Made by a program: the position numbers and the translations under genes. Below are positions 7,455 through 14,373 of a stretch of DNA of 20,911 nucleotides, piece by piece; within the stretch, counting starts at the first letter, position 1, and every line of letters starts with the position of its first letter. Source of the stretch: DATFWC01 sp045801465 (GTDB taxonomy: Bacteria; Pseudomonadota; Alphaproteobacteria; Rhizobiales; Xanthobacteraceae); NCBI GenBank assembly GCA_045801465.1, contig JBJMSU010000148.1:1-20911 (forward strand). Reading direction: 5' to 3'. The notes below the pieces were generated by a model. The model saw nothing but the letters and a program-made list of their open reading frames with translations, did no database searches and was not told the origin of the DNA.

Positions 7455-8144
7455 CTAATACTTGCGGAACAGGCCGACCAGCTTGCCCTGGATGCGCACG
7501 CGGTTGGGCGGCAGGATGCGCACCTCGTGCGAGGAATTGGCCGGCTCCAGCGCGATCGAGGCGCCGCGCCGCCGGAAGCGCTTGAGGGTCGCTTCCTCAT
7601 CGTCGATCAGCGCCACCACGACATCGCCGGTGTCGGCAGTCTCGGTGCGGCGGATCAGCACGATATCGCCGTCGAGAATACCGGCATCGATCATCGACTC
7701 GCCGCGCACTTCGAGGGCGAAATGCTCCCCCGCCGTCAGCAGATCAGGCGGCATGTTGATGGTGTGGCTGCGCGTCTGGATCGCCTCGATGGGCGTGCCG
7801 GCGGCGATGCGTCCCATGACCGGCACCGCGACCGGACGGCCGCCTTCCTCCTCGGAGGGCGCGCGCACGCGGCCGAGATTGCCTTCGATCACGCTCGGGG
7901 TGAAGCCGCGCGCGCGGCCGGCGCCGTAGCCGTCCGGTTGCTTGATCACCTCGATGGCGCGGGCGCGGTTCGGCAGCCGGCGAATGAAGCCGCGCTCCTC
8001 GAGCGCCGTGATCAGCCGGTGGATGCCGGATTTCGAGCGCAGATCGAGCGCGTCCTTCATCTCGTCGAAGGAGGGGGGAACGCCCGTCTCAGTCAGGCGC
8101 TCATGGATGAAGCGCAAGAGTTCGAGCTGCTTGCGAGTGAGCAT
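7455..8144 (-). CDS. lexA: LexA, SOS-response repressor/autoprotease
   Basis: LexA is the transcriptional repressor of DNA-damage genes; it cleaves itself when RecA is activated. The 229 residues begin MLTRKQLELLRFIHERL, a winged-helix DNA-binding domain (~1-65, recognition region SKSGIHRLITALEERG), followed by a linker and the S24 peptidase domain. The self-cleavage bond is Ala115-Gly116 (GRIAAGTPIEA). The catalytic pair is Ser150 (RGESMIDAG) and Lys188 (EEATLKRF). It ends in the usual VGLFRKY tail. It lies downstream of moeA on the same strand but has its own promoter with an SOS box at 8214-8228, so it should repress itself. The 229-237-residue length with a long linker is typical of alphaproteobacteria. 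Confidence 0.97.
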   Translation of the reverse strand: MLTRKQLELLRFIHERLTETGVPPSFDEMKDALDLRSKSGIHRLITALEERGFIRRLPNRARAIEVIKQPDGYGAGRARGFTPSVIEGNLGRVRAPSEEEGGRPVAVPVMGRIAAGTPIEAIQTRSHTINMPPDLLTAGEHFALEVRGESMIDAGILDGDIVLIRRTETADTGDVVVALIDDEEATLKRFRRRGASIALEPANSSHEVRILPPNRVRIQGKLVGLFRKY

Positions 8145-8204
8145 CGTTCGGTCCCCGCGAGTGTCAATGGCCGCCCAATGGCTGTGAAAACAAAGCCAGA
8201 ACAG

Positions 8205-8233
8205 ACCCTATATGTTCTTTATGTGTTCCGCAA
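8205..8233 (-). promoter_or_regulatory. Candidate lexA core promoter
   Basis: On the minus strand, TTGCGG (8228-8233) could be a -35 box. TATAGG (8207-8212, spacer 15) or TAGGGT (8205-8210, spacer 17) could be the -10 box. The SOS box lies exactly in the spacer, where bound LexA would block RNA polymerase. The hexamers are only moderate matches. Confidence 0.45.
8214..8228. promoter_or_regulatory. LexA-binding SOS box (GTTC-N7-GTTC)
   Basis: GTTCTTTATGTGTTC is an exact match to the direct-repeat LexA site of alphaproteobacteria. It lies 70-84 bases upstream of the lexA start, in the moeA-lexA gap. An additional GAAC at 8199-8202 faces it, at a spacing that does not fit a second box. Autoregulation of lexA is the direct reading. 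Confidence 0.88.
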
Positions 8234-8266
8234 CCTATTAATTTCCAGCGAAGAAACTAAGATGTC

Positions 8267-9475
8267 CTAAAGGCCGAGCTTAAGGACGGTACACGGGCTC
8301 CCGGCTGGCGCTGCCGCCGCGAACGGATCGCGAATCAGCAGACAATCCGCTTTCGCCAGCGGCGCCATCATCGACGAATCCTGCAGCCGGAACGGCGTCG
8401 CGACCACCTGTCCGTCGCGCAGCTCGAGCGTGGCGCGCAGGTAGTCGCGGCGCTCGTCGTTCTCCGGCAGGTCGGCGCCGAGGATTGCCGATTCGGGGCG
8501 CGGCTCGAGGTCGCTGCGGCCCGACAACCGCCGAATCAGCGGCCCGAGAAACAGGAATGCGCAGACGAACGCCGAGACCGGATTCCCCGGAACCCCGAGA
8601 ACCCGCATGTCGGCAATGCGTCCGTGCAGCAGAGGCTTGCCGGGTCGTAAGGCCACTTTCCAAAAGGCGAGTTGCAGGCCGACACGGGAGAGCGCCTGCT
8701 GCACGAGGTCATGCTCGCCGACCGAGGCCCCGCCGGCGGTGACGAGAACGTCGGCGCCCCATGTCCGCGCCCGCTCGATCGCCGCCACGGTGGTGTCGAG
8801 CTCGTCGCCGACGATGCCAAGGTCGGTCGCCTCGGCGCCGTCCTGGCGGATGAGGGAGGCGAGGGCAAATCCGTTGGAGGAGACGATCTGCCCTGGACCC
8901 GCGGCGGTGCCCGGCGTCACCAGTTCATCGCCCGTCGCCAGCAGGGCCACCTTGGGGCGGCGATGAACCGGCACCTGCGGGTGGTTCATCGCCGCGGCCA
9001 ACGCCAGGCTGCGGCTGGTGAGGCGCTCGCCCCGCCTGAGCAGCGTCTCGCCCTGCATGAAGTCGAGGCCCTCGGCGCGAACGTTGCGGCCGCGCGCGGT
9101 CGCGGACTTGACGATGACGACGTCACCCGTGCGCTCCGTCAGCTCCTGGATCACCACGGTGTCAGCCCCGCGCGGCACGACACCGCCGGTGAAGATGCGC
9201 GCGGCCTGACCCGGCCCGACTTCGCCGCTGAACGGCCGGCCGGCCGCTACCTCGCCGATCACCGTCAGGCGCGCCGGCGTGCTGGCAACGTCGGCGCCGC
9301 GCACCGCATAGCCATCCATGGCGGAGACATCGGCGGGCGGCTGCGTGCGCAGCGCCTCGAGGTCGGCTGCCAGCACGCGACCATGCGCGTCGGTGAGGGG
9401 AACCCATTCGGCGGACAGCGGCTCGACCCCGGCGAGCACCTTGGCAAGTGCTTCGGTCACCGGCATCAGCGCCAT
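8267..9475 (-). CDS. moeA: MoeA, molybdopterin molybdenumtransferase
   Basis: MoeA inserts molybdate into adenylylated molybdopterin, the last common step of molybdenum cofactor synthesis, in the cytoplasm. About 402 residues, full length for the family. Signatures in order: SAMDGYAVR (N-terminal), IFTGGVVPRGADTVV, the MoCF-binding domain ATGDEL ... TAGGASVGEHD, then RPGKPLLHG and GVPGNPVSAF, and a C-terminal MoeA domain IV. ATG 9475 is chosen over the TTG six bases upstream because the purine run GGGGGA sits at a proper distance from the ATG. It starts two bases after the moaC stop, so the two are almost certainly cotranscribed and translationally coupled. Confidence 0.95.
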   Translation of the reverse strand: MALMPVTEALAKVLAGVEPLSAEWVPLTDAHGRVLAADLEALRTQPPADVSAMDGYAVRGADVASTPARLTVIGEVAAGRPFSGEVGPGQAARIFTGGVVPRGADTVVIQELTERTGDVVIVKSATARGRNVRAEGLDFMQGETLLRRGERLTSRSLALAAAMNHPQVPVHRRPKVALLATGDELVTPGTAAGPGQIVSSNGFALASLIRQDGAEATDLGIVGDELDTTVAAIERARTWGADVLVTAGGASVGEHDLVQQALSRVGLQLAFWKVALRPGKPLLHGRIADMRVLGVPGNPVSAFVCAFLFLGPLIRRLSGRSDLEPRPESAILGADLPENDERRDYLRATLELRDGQVVATPFRLQDSSMMAPLAKADCLLIRDPFAAAAPAGSPCTVLKLGL

Positions 9476-9477
9476 GC

Positions 9478-9966
9478 TCAATCCCCCGAGGCGCGATAGC
9501 GGCCGGATTTTCCACCGCTCTTCTCGACCAGCCGGATCGCTTCGATGCGCATGCCGCGCTCGAGCGCCTTCACCATGTCATAGATGGTGAGGCAGGCGAC
9601 CGAAACCGCCGTCAAGGCTTCCATCTCGACGCCGGTCCTGGCACTCACCGTGACGCGGGCGCGAACGACGAGACCGGGTCGCGCCGGGTCGGGCTCGATG
9701 TCGACGGTAACCTGCGAGATCGGGAGCGGGTGGCAGAGCGGGATCAGCTCATGCGTGCGCTTGGCCGCCATGATGCCGGCGATGCGAGCCGCACCGAGCA
9801 CATCGCCCTTCTTGGCGTCGCCCTTGAGCACAACGTCGAGCGTTTTGGCCGTCATCGTCACGCGGCCCTCCGCCACGGCCACGCGTTCGGTGACCGCCTT
9901 GGCACCGACATCGACCATGCGCGCCGCGCCGCGCCGGCCGAGATGGGTGAGCCGAGCCTTTGCCAT
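9478..9966 (-). CDS. moaC: MoaC, cyclic pyranopterin monophosphate synthase
   Basis: MoaC works with MoaA to turn GTP-derived 3',8-cyclo-dihydro-GTP into cyclic pyranopterin monophosphate, the first intermediate of molybdenum cofactor synthesis. The 162 residues start at MAKARLTHLG (ATG 9966); the longer in-frame extension upstream is inside trpC and lacks similarity. Diagnostic stretches include MVDVGAKAVTERVAVAEGRV, HELIPLCHPLPI, GVEMEALTAVSVACLTIYDM and the C-terminal EKSGGKSGRY. The trpC stop lies four bases upstream and moeA begins two bases downstream, making a tight trpC-moaC-moeA unit. moaA is not in the window. Confidence 0.96.
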   Translation of the reverse strand: MAKARLTHLGRRGAARMVDVGAKAVTERVAVAEGRVTMTAKTLDVVLKGDAKKGDVLGAARIAGIMAAKRTHELIPLCHPLPISQVTVDIEPDPARPGLVVRARVTVSARTGVEMEALTAVSVACLTIYDMVKALERGMRIEAIRLVEKSGGKSGRYRASGD

Positions 9967-9970
9967 GACG

Positions 9971-10786
9971 TCAGCTCGCCGCAGAGGCGACGTTCTCGCG
10001 CGCAAGCAGCGCGCGCGTCGCCGCCGCCACGTCGTCCTGGCGCATAAGGCTCTCGCCGACCAAAAACGTCGAGATGCCGGCGCCGGCAAGACGGGCGACA
10101 TCGGCCGGCGCAAAGATGCCGCTCTCGGCCACGATCACGCGCTCGCGCGGGATGAGCGGCGCCAACCGCTCGCTCGCGCGCAGGCTCGTTTCGAAGGTCT
10201 TGAGGTCGCGATTGTTGATGCCGATGAGGCGCGAGCGCAGGCGCAGCGCGCGCTCGAGCTCGGCTTCGTCGTGCACCTCGATGAGCGCGTCCATGCCGAG
10301 CGCAAAGGCCGCCTGCTCGAGATCCCGCGCGGCGACATCGTCGACGGCCGCCATGATGATGAGGATACAGTCGGCCCCCCAGGAGCGCGCCTCGACGACC
10401 TGGTAGGTGTCGTACAGGAAATCCTTGCGCAAGACCGGAAGCGCGGCGGCCGCGCGCGCCGCGCTCAGGTGTTCCGGCCGGCCCTGGAACGACGGCGCAT
10501 CGGTCAGCACCGAAAGGCAGGTGGCGCCGCCCGCCTGGTAGGCGCGGGCCAGTGCAGACGGGTCGAAATCGGCGCGGATCAGGCCCTTCGACGGGCTTGC
10601 CTTCTTGATCTCGGCGATCAGCGCGTAGTTGCCGCCGTCGAGCCGGCGCTCGATGGCGGCAAGAAATCCGCGCGTCGGCGCCGCGGCCTTCGCCGTCTCG
10701 ACGAGCTGCGCCAGCGGACGCGCACGCTTTGCCGCCGCGATTTCCTCGCGCTTGTAGGCCGCGATCTTGGCCATGATGTCAGTCAT
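9971..10786 (-). CDS. trpC: TrpC, indole-3-glycerol phosphate synthase
   Basis: TrpC closes the indole ring: carboxyphenylaminodeoxyribulose phosphate to indole-3-glycerol phosphate, in tryptophan synthesis. It is a 271-residue single-domain TIM barrel, not fused to TrpF. Visible motifs are AEIKKASPSKGLI (catalytic Lys region), LTDAPSFQG, LRKDFLYDTYQV, GINNRDLKTF, and VAESGIF with the phosphate-binding FLVGESLMR end. ATG 10786 gives the normal N-terminus MTDIMAKIAAYKREEI; longer forms run into the repeat at 10801-10902. The 132-base gap to trpD upstream is unusual in this otherwise tight string and is almost filled by that palindrome. Confidence 0.96.
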   Translation of the reverse strand: MTDIMAKIAAYKREEIAAAKRARPLAQLVETAKAAAPTRGFLAAIERRLDGGNYALIAEIKKASPSKGLIRADFDPSALARAYQAGGATCLSVLTDAPSFQGRPEHLSAARAAAALPVLRKDFLYDTYQVVEARSWGADCILIIMAAVDDVAARDLEQAAFALGMDALIEVHDEAELERALRLRSRLIGINNRDLKTFETSLRASERLAPLIPRERVIVAESGIFAPADVARLAGAGISTFLVGESLMRQDDVAAATRALLARENVASAAS

Positions 10787-10800
10787 GGGCAGCTCGCGCC

Positions 10801-10902
10801 GTAGGGTGGGCAAAGCGGAGCGAAGCGACGCGTGCCCACGCGGTCTCGATGTGGCAGCACGCGTGGGCACGGCGCGCAAGCGCGCGCCTTTGCCCACCCT
10901 AC
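10801..10902. repeat. 102-bp palindromic repeat inside the trpD-trpC junction
   Basis: The outer arms GTAGGGTGGGCAAAG (10801-10815) and CTTTGCCCACCCTAC (10888-10902) are exact reverse complements. The inner arms CGTGCCCACGCG (10831-10842) and CGCGTGGGCACG (10860-10871) are also exact, around a 17-base centre. The arm sequence GTAGGGTGGGCAAAG is, from memory, a dispersed intergenic repeat in Bradyrhizobium-like and other proteobacterial genomes. It sits between two cotranscribed trp genes, so the mRNA must carry this very stable fold. Confidence 0.8.
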
Positions 10903-10918
10903 CAATATCGCATTGAGC

Positions 10919-11932
10919 TTACGCATTGGAGACATGGACCAGCCGATCGAGGCGGCCTTCGGCCTCGCCCGAGTCGAGGGATTTGGTTGCAACGGCGACG
11001 CCGTCCTTGAGATTTTCGGCGCGTCCGGCCACCACGAGGGCGGCCGCCGCGTTGAACACCGCCACGTCACGGAACGGGCCCTTGGTGCCCTTCAGCACGG
11101 ACAGCAGGGCGGCGGCATTGGCCTCGGCGTCGCCGCCGCGCAGGCTCTCCGGCTTTGCCTTGGGCAGGCCGACGTCTTCCGGCGCGATCTCGAAGCTCTT
11201 GACCTGGCCGTTCTCCAGCGTGGCGACGCTGGTCGGGCCCGCCGTCGTGATCTCGTCCAAGCCGTCGGAGCCGTGCACCACATAGGCGCGCTCGCAGCCG
11301 AGATTTTTGAGCACATGGGCGAGCGGCTCGGTCCATTGGCGCGAGAACACGCCGACCATCTGGCGCCGCACGCCGGCCGGGTTCGACAGCGGACCCAACA
11401 GATTGAAGATCGTGCGCGTGGCGAGCTCGACGCGCGTCGGGGCGACGTGCTTCATCGCCGGATGATGGGCGGGAGCAAACATGAACCCGATGCCGGCCTC
11501 GCGGATGCAGCGGGCAATGACGTCGGGACCGACCTCGATGCGCACGCCGAGCGCGGAGAGCACGTCGGCTGCGCCCGAGCGCGAGGAGAGCGCGCGGTTG
11601 CCGTGCTTGGCCACCGGAATGCCGGCGCCGGCGACGATGAACGCCGCGCAGGTTGAGATGTTGTAGGAGCCCGATGCATCTCCGCCCGTGCCGACGACAT
11701 CGATGGCGTTGCTCGGCGCCTCCACCTTGAGCATCTTGGCGCGCATCGTCGTCACCGCGCCGGTGATCTCGTCGACCGTCTCGCCGCGCACGCGCAATGC
11801 CATCAAGAGGCCGCCCATCTGCGACGGCGTGGCCTCGCCCGACATCATCACGGCGAACGCGCTCGCCGCCTCGTCGCGCGTGAGCGAGGCGCCGGTGGCG
11901 ACCTTGCCGATGAGCGCCTTGAACTCGTCCAT
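10919..11932 (-). CDS. trpD: TrpD, anthranilate phosphoribosyltransferase
   Basis: TrpD joins anthranilate to PRPP to give phosphoribosyl-anthranilate, the second step of the tryptophan branch. 337 residues, normal for a stand-alone TrpD. The glycosyltransferase family 3 helical domain (~1-65) is followed by the alpha/beta domain with VVGTGGDASGSYNIST (PRPP loop), KHGNRALSSRSGAADVL, NLLGPLSNPA and HGSDGLDEI. ATG 11932 is preferred to the TTG at 11944 because TGAGG sits 6-7 bases before it. It starts eight bases after the trpG stop, so the two are coupled. Expression of TrpC downstream depends on reading through the palindrome at 10801-10902. Confidence 0.96.
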   Translation of the reverse strand: MDEFKALIGKVATGASLTRDEAASAFAVMMSGEATPSQMGGLLMALRVRGETVDEITGAVTTMRAKMLKVEAPSNAIDVVGTGGDASGSYNISTCAAFIVAGAGIPVAKHGNRALSSRSGAADVLSALGVRIEVGPDVIARCIREAGIGFMFAPAHHPAMKHVAPTRVELATRTIFNLLGPLSNPAGVRRQMVGVFSRQWTEPLAHVLKNLGCERAYVVHGSDGLDEITTAGPTSVATLENGQVKSFEIAPEDVGLPKAKPESLRGGDAEANAAALLSVLKGTKGPFRDVAVFNAAAALVVAGRAENLKDGVAVATKSLDSGEAEGRLDRLVHVSNA

Positions 11933-11940
11933 CCCGAGCC

Positions 11941-12576
11941 TCAATGCGCGTGCGCGAGAGCACGTCTCGTGTCGTCAGGAGCGCGCCGCCCGCTGGCCTC
12001 GTTCCACGCGGCGGCGATCTCGAGGAAGTTCTTCAGGATCAGATGACCGTGCTCGGAGGCGATGCTTTCTGGATGGAACTGCACGCCATGCACCGGAAGC
12101 CGCCGGTGCGCCAGTCCCATGACCAGGCGATCGGCGGTTTCGGCGGTGACGGCGAGATCATCGGGCAGGCTGTCACGATCGACCACGAGCGAATGGTAGC
12201 GCGTGGCGCGAAACGGGCCGTTGATGCCGCGGAACACGCTCGCACCCTGGTGCGCGATCTCGGAGAGCTTGCCATGCACGGGCTCGGGCGCGCGCACCAC
12301 CTCACCGCCAAACGCCTGACCGATCGCCTGATGGCCGAGACAGACGCCGAGGATCGGAATTGTCGGCGCCGCCTTGGCGATCAGATCGAGACAGATGCCG
12401 GCGTCGTTGGGCGTGCACGGGCCGGGCGAGAGCACGATCGCGTCGGGGCGCGCGGCGAGAACCTCATCGACGGCGATCCGGTCGTTGCGATGAACGTCCG
12501 TTGTGGCGCCAAGCTCGCCGAGGAAGTGGACGAGGTTGAAGGCAAAGCTGTCGTAGTTGTCGATGAGGAGGATCAT
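11941..12576 (-). CDS. trpG: TrpG, anthranilate synthase glutamine amidotransferase subunit
   Basis: TrpG hydrolyses glutamine and feeds ammonia to TrpE, converting chorismate to anthranilate. The 211-residue class I amidotransferase starts MILLIDNYDSFAFNLVHFLG. Its catalytic triad is Cys79 (GVCLGHQ), His168 and Glu170 (VQFHPESIAS). The LSPGPCTPNDAG loop is also typical. Upstream in-frame starts (TTG 12627, ATG 12609) would add residues not expected in the family. It is the first gene of the trpG-trpD-trpC-moaC-moeA string. Its partner trpE is 1.8 kb away in a separate block, although on the same strand. The paired-hairpin repeat begins 57 bases upstream, so the promoter must lie within or next to that repeat. 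Confidence 0.95.
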   Translation of the reverse strand: MILLIDNYDSFAFNLVHFLGELGATTDVHRNDRIAVDEVLAARPDAIVLSPGPCTPNDAGICLDLIAKAAPTIPILGVCLGHQAIGQAFGGEVVRAPEPVHGKLSEIAHQGASVFRGINGPFRATRYHSLVVDRDSLPDDLAVTAETADRLVMGLAHRRLPVHGVQFHPESIASEHGHLILKNFLEIAAAWNEASGRRAPDDTRRALAHAH

Positions 12577-12633
12577 GGCGTTCTCGTGCCGGCGCAAGGT
12601 CTTAGACATAGGCCGTGAGGGGGTCAAGGCGAG

Positions 12634-12802
12634 CTAGTGCCGCCGATTTGAAGTTCCTACAGCAGTTGCGGCAAGCTCGTTCTAGGAACTTCAAATCGAA
12701 AGCGGCACTGGAATCATATGCTTGCTAGTGCCCCTTTGCTTCCGAAGTTCGTGTCGGAGGTGCTGGGATGTAATCCACGAACTTCGGAAGCGGGGCACTA
12801 GT
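12634..12802. repeat. Paired-hairpin repeat element, copy 1
   Basis: Two imperfect hairpins are separated by 17 bases. Hairpin 1 has arms 12636-12659 and 12683-12709 (AGTGCCGC...GAAGTTCCTA against its complement), with a 23-base loop and three unpaired A on the right arm. Hairpin 2 has arms 12727-12753 and 12776-12799 (AGTGCCCC...GAAGTTCGTG against its complement), with a 22-base loop and an extra TTT on the left arm. The two stems are themselves related, sharing AGTGCC near the base and GAAGTTC near the loop. A second copy in the same orientation is at 18814-18980. This layout is like a BIME (paired REP elements), with longer stems. Confidence 0.85.
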
Positions 12803-12872
12803 GGGCATCGCCGTGAAAGCCGAGTAGGATATAGGGCTCGGACGGTGCGACACGGATCGATGGAGAGGCCCG

Positions 12873-13103
12873 ATGCGGTCCTTCGTGATGGCGTTAACCG
12901 CGATAGTGCTCCTGGCCATGCCGGCCTATTCGCAAGGCCTGGGGGGCGGGAGGAAGCATCAGCCGCACGACAACGCGACGACCGAAGACAAGAAACCCAA
13001 GGTCGACGAGAAGGGCTACAAGTCCGCGCTCGACCGGATACCGGCCTCGGAGCAGAAGGTCGATCCGTGGCAAAACGTGCGCGGGGCGCCGAAGCCCAAA
13101 TAG
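12873..13103 (+). CDS. Small secreted hypothetical protein, 76 residues
   Basis: This is a short exported protein of unknown function. Residues 1-20 make a signal peptide (MRSFVMALTAIVLLAMPAYS, cleavage near AYS-QG). The mature ~56 residues are highly charged and unstructured-looking: a Gly-rich start, an Asp/Glu/Lys-rich centre (TTEDKKPKVDEKGYKSALDR) and the ending KVDPWQNVRGAPKPK. The KxYKxALDxIP ... DPWxxVR pattern recalls small rhizobial exported proteins, from memory only. GGAGAGG just before ATG 12873 supports the start. It is the only + strand gene between comEC's block and tpiA, and its stop is three bases from the vapC stop (tail to tail). Confidence 0.72.
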   Translation: MRSFVMALTAIVLLAMPAYSQGLGGGRKHQPHDNATTEDKKPKVDEKGYKSALDRIPASEQKVDPWQNVRGAPKPK

Positions 13104-13106
13104 CCC

Positions 13107-13547
13107 TCAGCTACGCAATCGGATTCCCGCTCTCACGGGCAGACCGAGCTTCCTGCCGGCCTTGAGCAATCCCCTATCGAGACTGTAGATCATTCCGGCA
13201 CCGCGATTGGTCGCGATCGCCAGATGAAGTGCATCACCGGCACGCAGTCCCGTTGCAAAGCGTCTGAGGTACTCCTTGGATAAGTCAAAGTCCTCCGCGC
13301 TCGGCAAGAAGATCGAAAAGGACTCGGCGGCGACGACCTCGAATTGTGCATCGACGGCAATAGCGGTCCGTCGCTCGAGCGCGCCCAGCCGCACTTCACG
13401 TGCCAACAATGAGGAAAACTCAACCCGCGTCCAGTGGCTGATCGCAAGCTCGAGCCCCGACTTCCGTTTCAGGAACTGCTCGACCTTGGTGCTCGTCGCT
13501 TCCTCGAGGAACAGGGGGACAAGAAAGCTGGTGTCGAAATAGAGCAT
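13107..13547 (-). CDS. PIN-domain toxin, VapC family ribonuclease
   Basis: This is the predicted toxin of a type II toxin-antitoxin pair; VapC-type PIN enzymes cut RNA such as tRNA or rRNA. It has 146 residues, normal size. The acidic metal-binding residues of PIN domains are all present: Asp5 (LYFDTSFL), Glu43 (WTRVEFSSL), Asp105 (RAGDALHLA) and Asp124 (IYSLDRGLL), so it looks active. ATG 13547 overlaps the antitoxin stop by one base (TGATG), a usual coupling for such pairs; the TTG one codon upstream is less likely. It ends head-on against the small secreted protein gene. The RNA target cannot be told from sequence. Confidence 0.88.
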   Translation of the reverse strand: MLYFDTSFLVPLFLEEATSTKVEQFLKRKSGLELAISHWTRVEFSSLLAREVRLGALERRTAIAVDAQFEVVAAESFSIFLPSAEDFDLSKEYLRRFATGLRAGDALHLAIATNRGAGMIYSLDRGLLKAGRKLGLPVRAGIRLRS

Positions 13548-13780
13548 CAACGGCCTTCTTCACGCAGCCCCCGCAGTAGAGCCGCGCTGCGCTTGCGAAG
13601 CCGCGGCATCTTGCCGCGAAAAGCAGCGAGAGCCCTTACAGGCTTTTTGGCAGGCACAGGCGGAGACAGGTGAGCGACTGGGCGTCCGTGGCGCGTGATG
13701 ATGACGTGTTCGCCAGACTCGACCTTGTCCAGCAACTCACTCAAATGCGCTTTTGCCTCGACCACGGTGACGGTAGTCAT
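13547..13780 (-). CDS. Antitoxin, Phd/YefM family
   Basis: This is the predicted antitoxin for the adjacent PIN toxin. The 77 residues begin MTTVTVVEAKAHLSELLDKV, followed by GEHVIITRHGRPVAHLSP, the classic Phd/YefM N-terminal DNA-binding and dimer fold. The C-terminal ~35 residues (PAKKPVRALAAFRGKMPRLR onward) are basic and probably disordered until bound to the toxin. AGGAG lies about eight bases before ATG 13780. A Phd-type antitoxin with a VapC toxin is a common pairing. It probably represses its own promoter; two direct CTGGTCA copies stand 14-33 bases upstream. Confidence 0.87.
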   Translation of the reverse strand: MTTVTVVEAKAHLSELLDKVESGEHVIITRHGRPVAHLSPPVPAKKPVRALAAFRGKMPRLRKRSAALLRGLREEGR

Positions 13781-13794
13781 GTGCGCCGCTCCTG

Positions 13795-13813
13795 CTGGTC
13801 ACAAAACTGGTCA
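13795..13813. promoter_or_regulatory. Candidate autoregulatory operator of the toxin-antitoxin pair
   Basis: CTGGTCA occurs twice in direct orientation, at 13795-13801 and 13807-13813, just upstream of the antitoxin start. The spacing is 12 bases centre to centre, close to one helical turn. This fits a site for antitoxin dimers, though the first copy also comes close to the ribosome binding site. It is inferred from position and repetition only. Confidence 0.4.
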
Positions 13814-13857
13814 TTCTTAGCAGTTCGAGACGCGCGGGACCACTGGACCCGGGCCCG

Positions 13858-13880
13858 AAGGGTGACACTCGTCAACCCTT
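13858..13880 (-). terminator. Hairpin spanning the cupin stop codon
   Basis: On the minus strand AAGGGTTGAC and GTCACCCTT form a stem with one bulged T and loop GAGT; the cupin TGA is inside the left arm. It is followed by GC-rich sequence, not a U-tract, so it is a weak terminator candidate. Confidence 0.35.
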
Positions 13881-14324
13881 GTGGATCGGGTCGATCCACG
13901 GCACGTGCTCCGGTTTCTCCACCGGCTCGATGTCAAGATTCACCACGACCGCCTCGTTGTCGCTGCGCACCAGCACGCATTCGAGCGGCTCGTCCGCGCT
14001 GGCGTTGATCTCCTGGTGCGGCACGAACGGCGGCACGTAGATGAAATCGCCGGGGCCGGCCTCGGCGACGAACTCGAGCTGTTCGCCCCAGCGCATGCGC
14101 GCCCGCCCGCGCACCACGTAGATGACGCTTTCGAGCTCGCCGTGGTGGTGCGCGCCGGTCTTGGCGTTGGGCTTGATGCTCACCGTTCCGGCCCAGATCT
14201 TCTGCGCGCCGACGCGCGCGTAGTTGATCGCCGCCTTGCGGTCCATGCCGGGCGTCTGCGCGGTGTTGGGGTCGAGCGACGACCCCGGGATCACGCGCAC
14301 GCCGTCGTGCTTCCATCTGGACAT
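13872..14324 (-). CDS. Cupin-domain protein, single domain
   Basis: This is a 150-residue small beta-barrel protein of the cupin superfamily. Motif 1 is TGAHHHGELESVIYVVRG (ligand candidates His59, His61 and Glu65). Motif 2 is GDFIYVPPFVPHQEIN (His103). A full metal site is therefore present. Single-domain cupins include dioxygenases, isomerases and sugar- or ligand-binding proteins, so the reaction cannot be named. ATG 14324 has GGAG about seven bases upstream. It lies 49 bases downstream of the trpE stop on the same strand and is probably read with ppiD-trpE. It separates trpE from trpG together with the toxin-antitoxin pair. Confidence 0.88.
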   Translation of the reverse strand: MSRWKHDGVRVIPGSSLDPNTAQTPGMDRKAAINYARVGAQKIWAGTVSIKPNAKTGAHHHGELESVIYVVRGRARMRWGEQLEFVAEAGPGDFIYVPPFVPHQEINASADEPLECVLVRSDNEAVVVNLDIEPVEKPEHVPWIDPIHKG

Positions 14325-14373
14325 GTTGACGCTCCAAACGCTCGAGCAGCAAATTGCTGTCGGGTCTCGTCGG

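Noticed and set aside
7107..8270. 387-codon + strand frame across the palindrome and antisense to lexA
   Set aside because: Runs through a repeat and the lexA promoter; lexA on the minus strand is unmistakable.
9967..10113. Longer MoaC with 49 extra N-terminal residues
   Set aside because: The extension is Arg-rich, lies inside trpC and has no MoaC similarity.
12577..12627. Longer TrpG starting at TTG 12627 or ATG 12609
   Set aside because: The extra residues are not expected in the family, and MILLIDNYDSF is the standard N-terminus.
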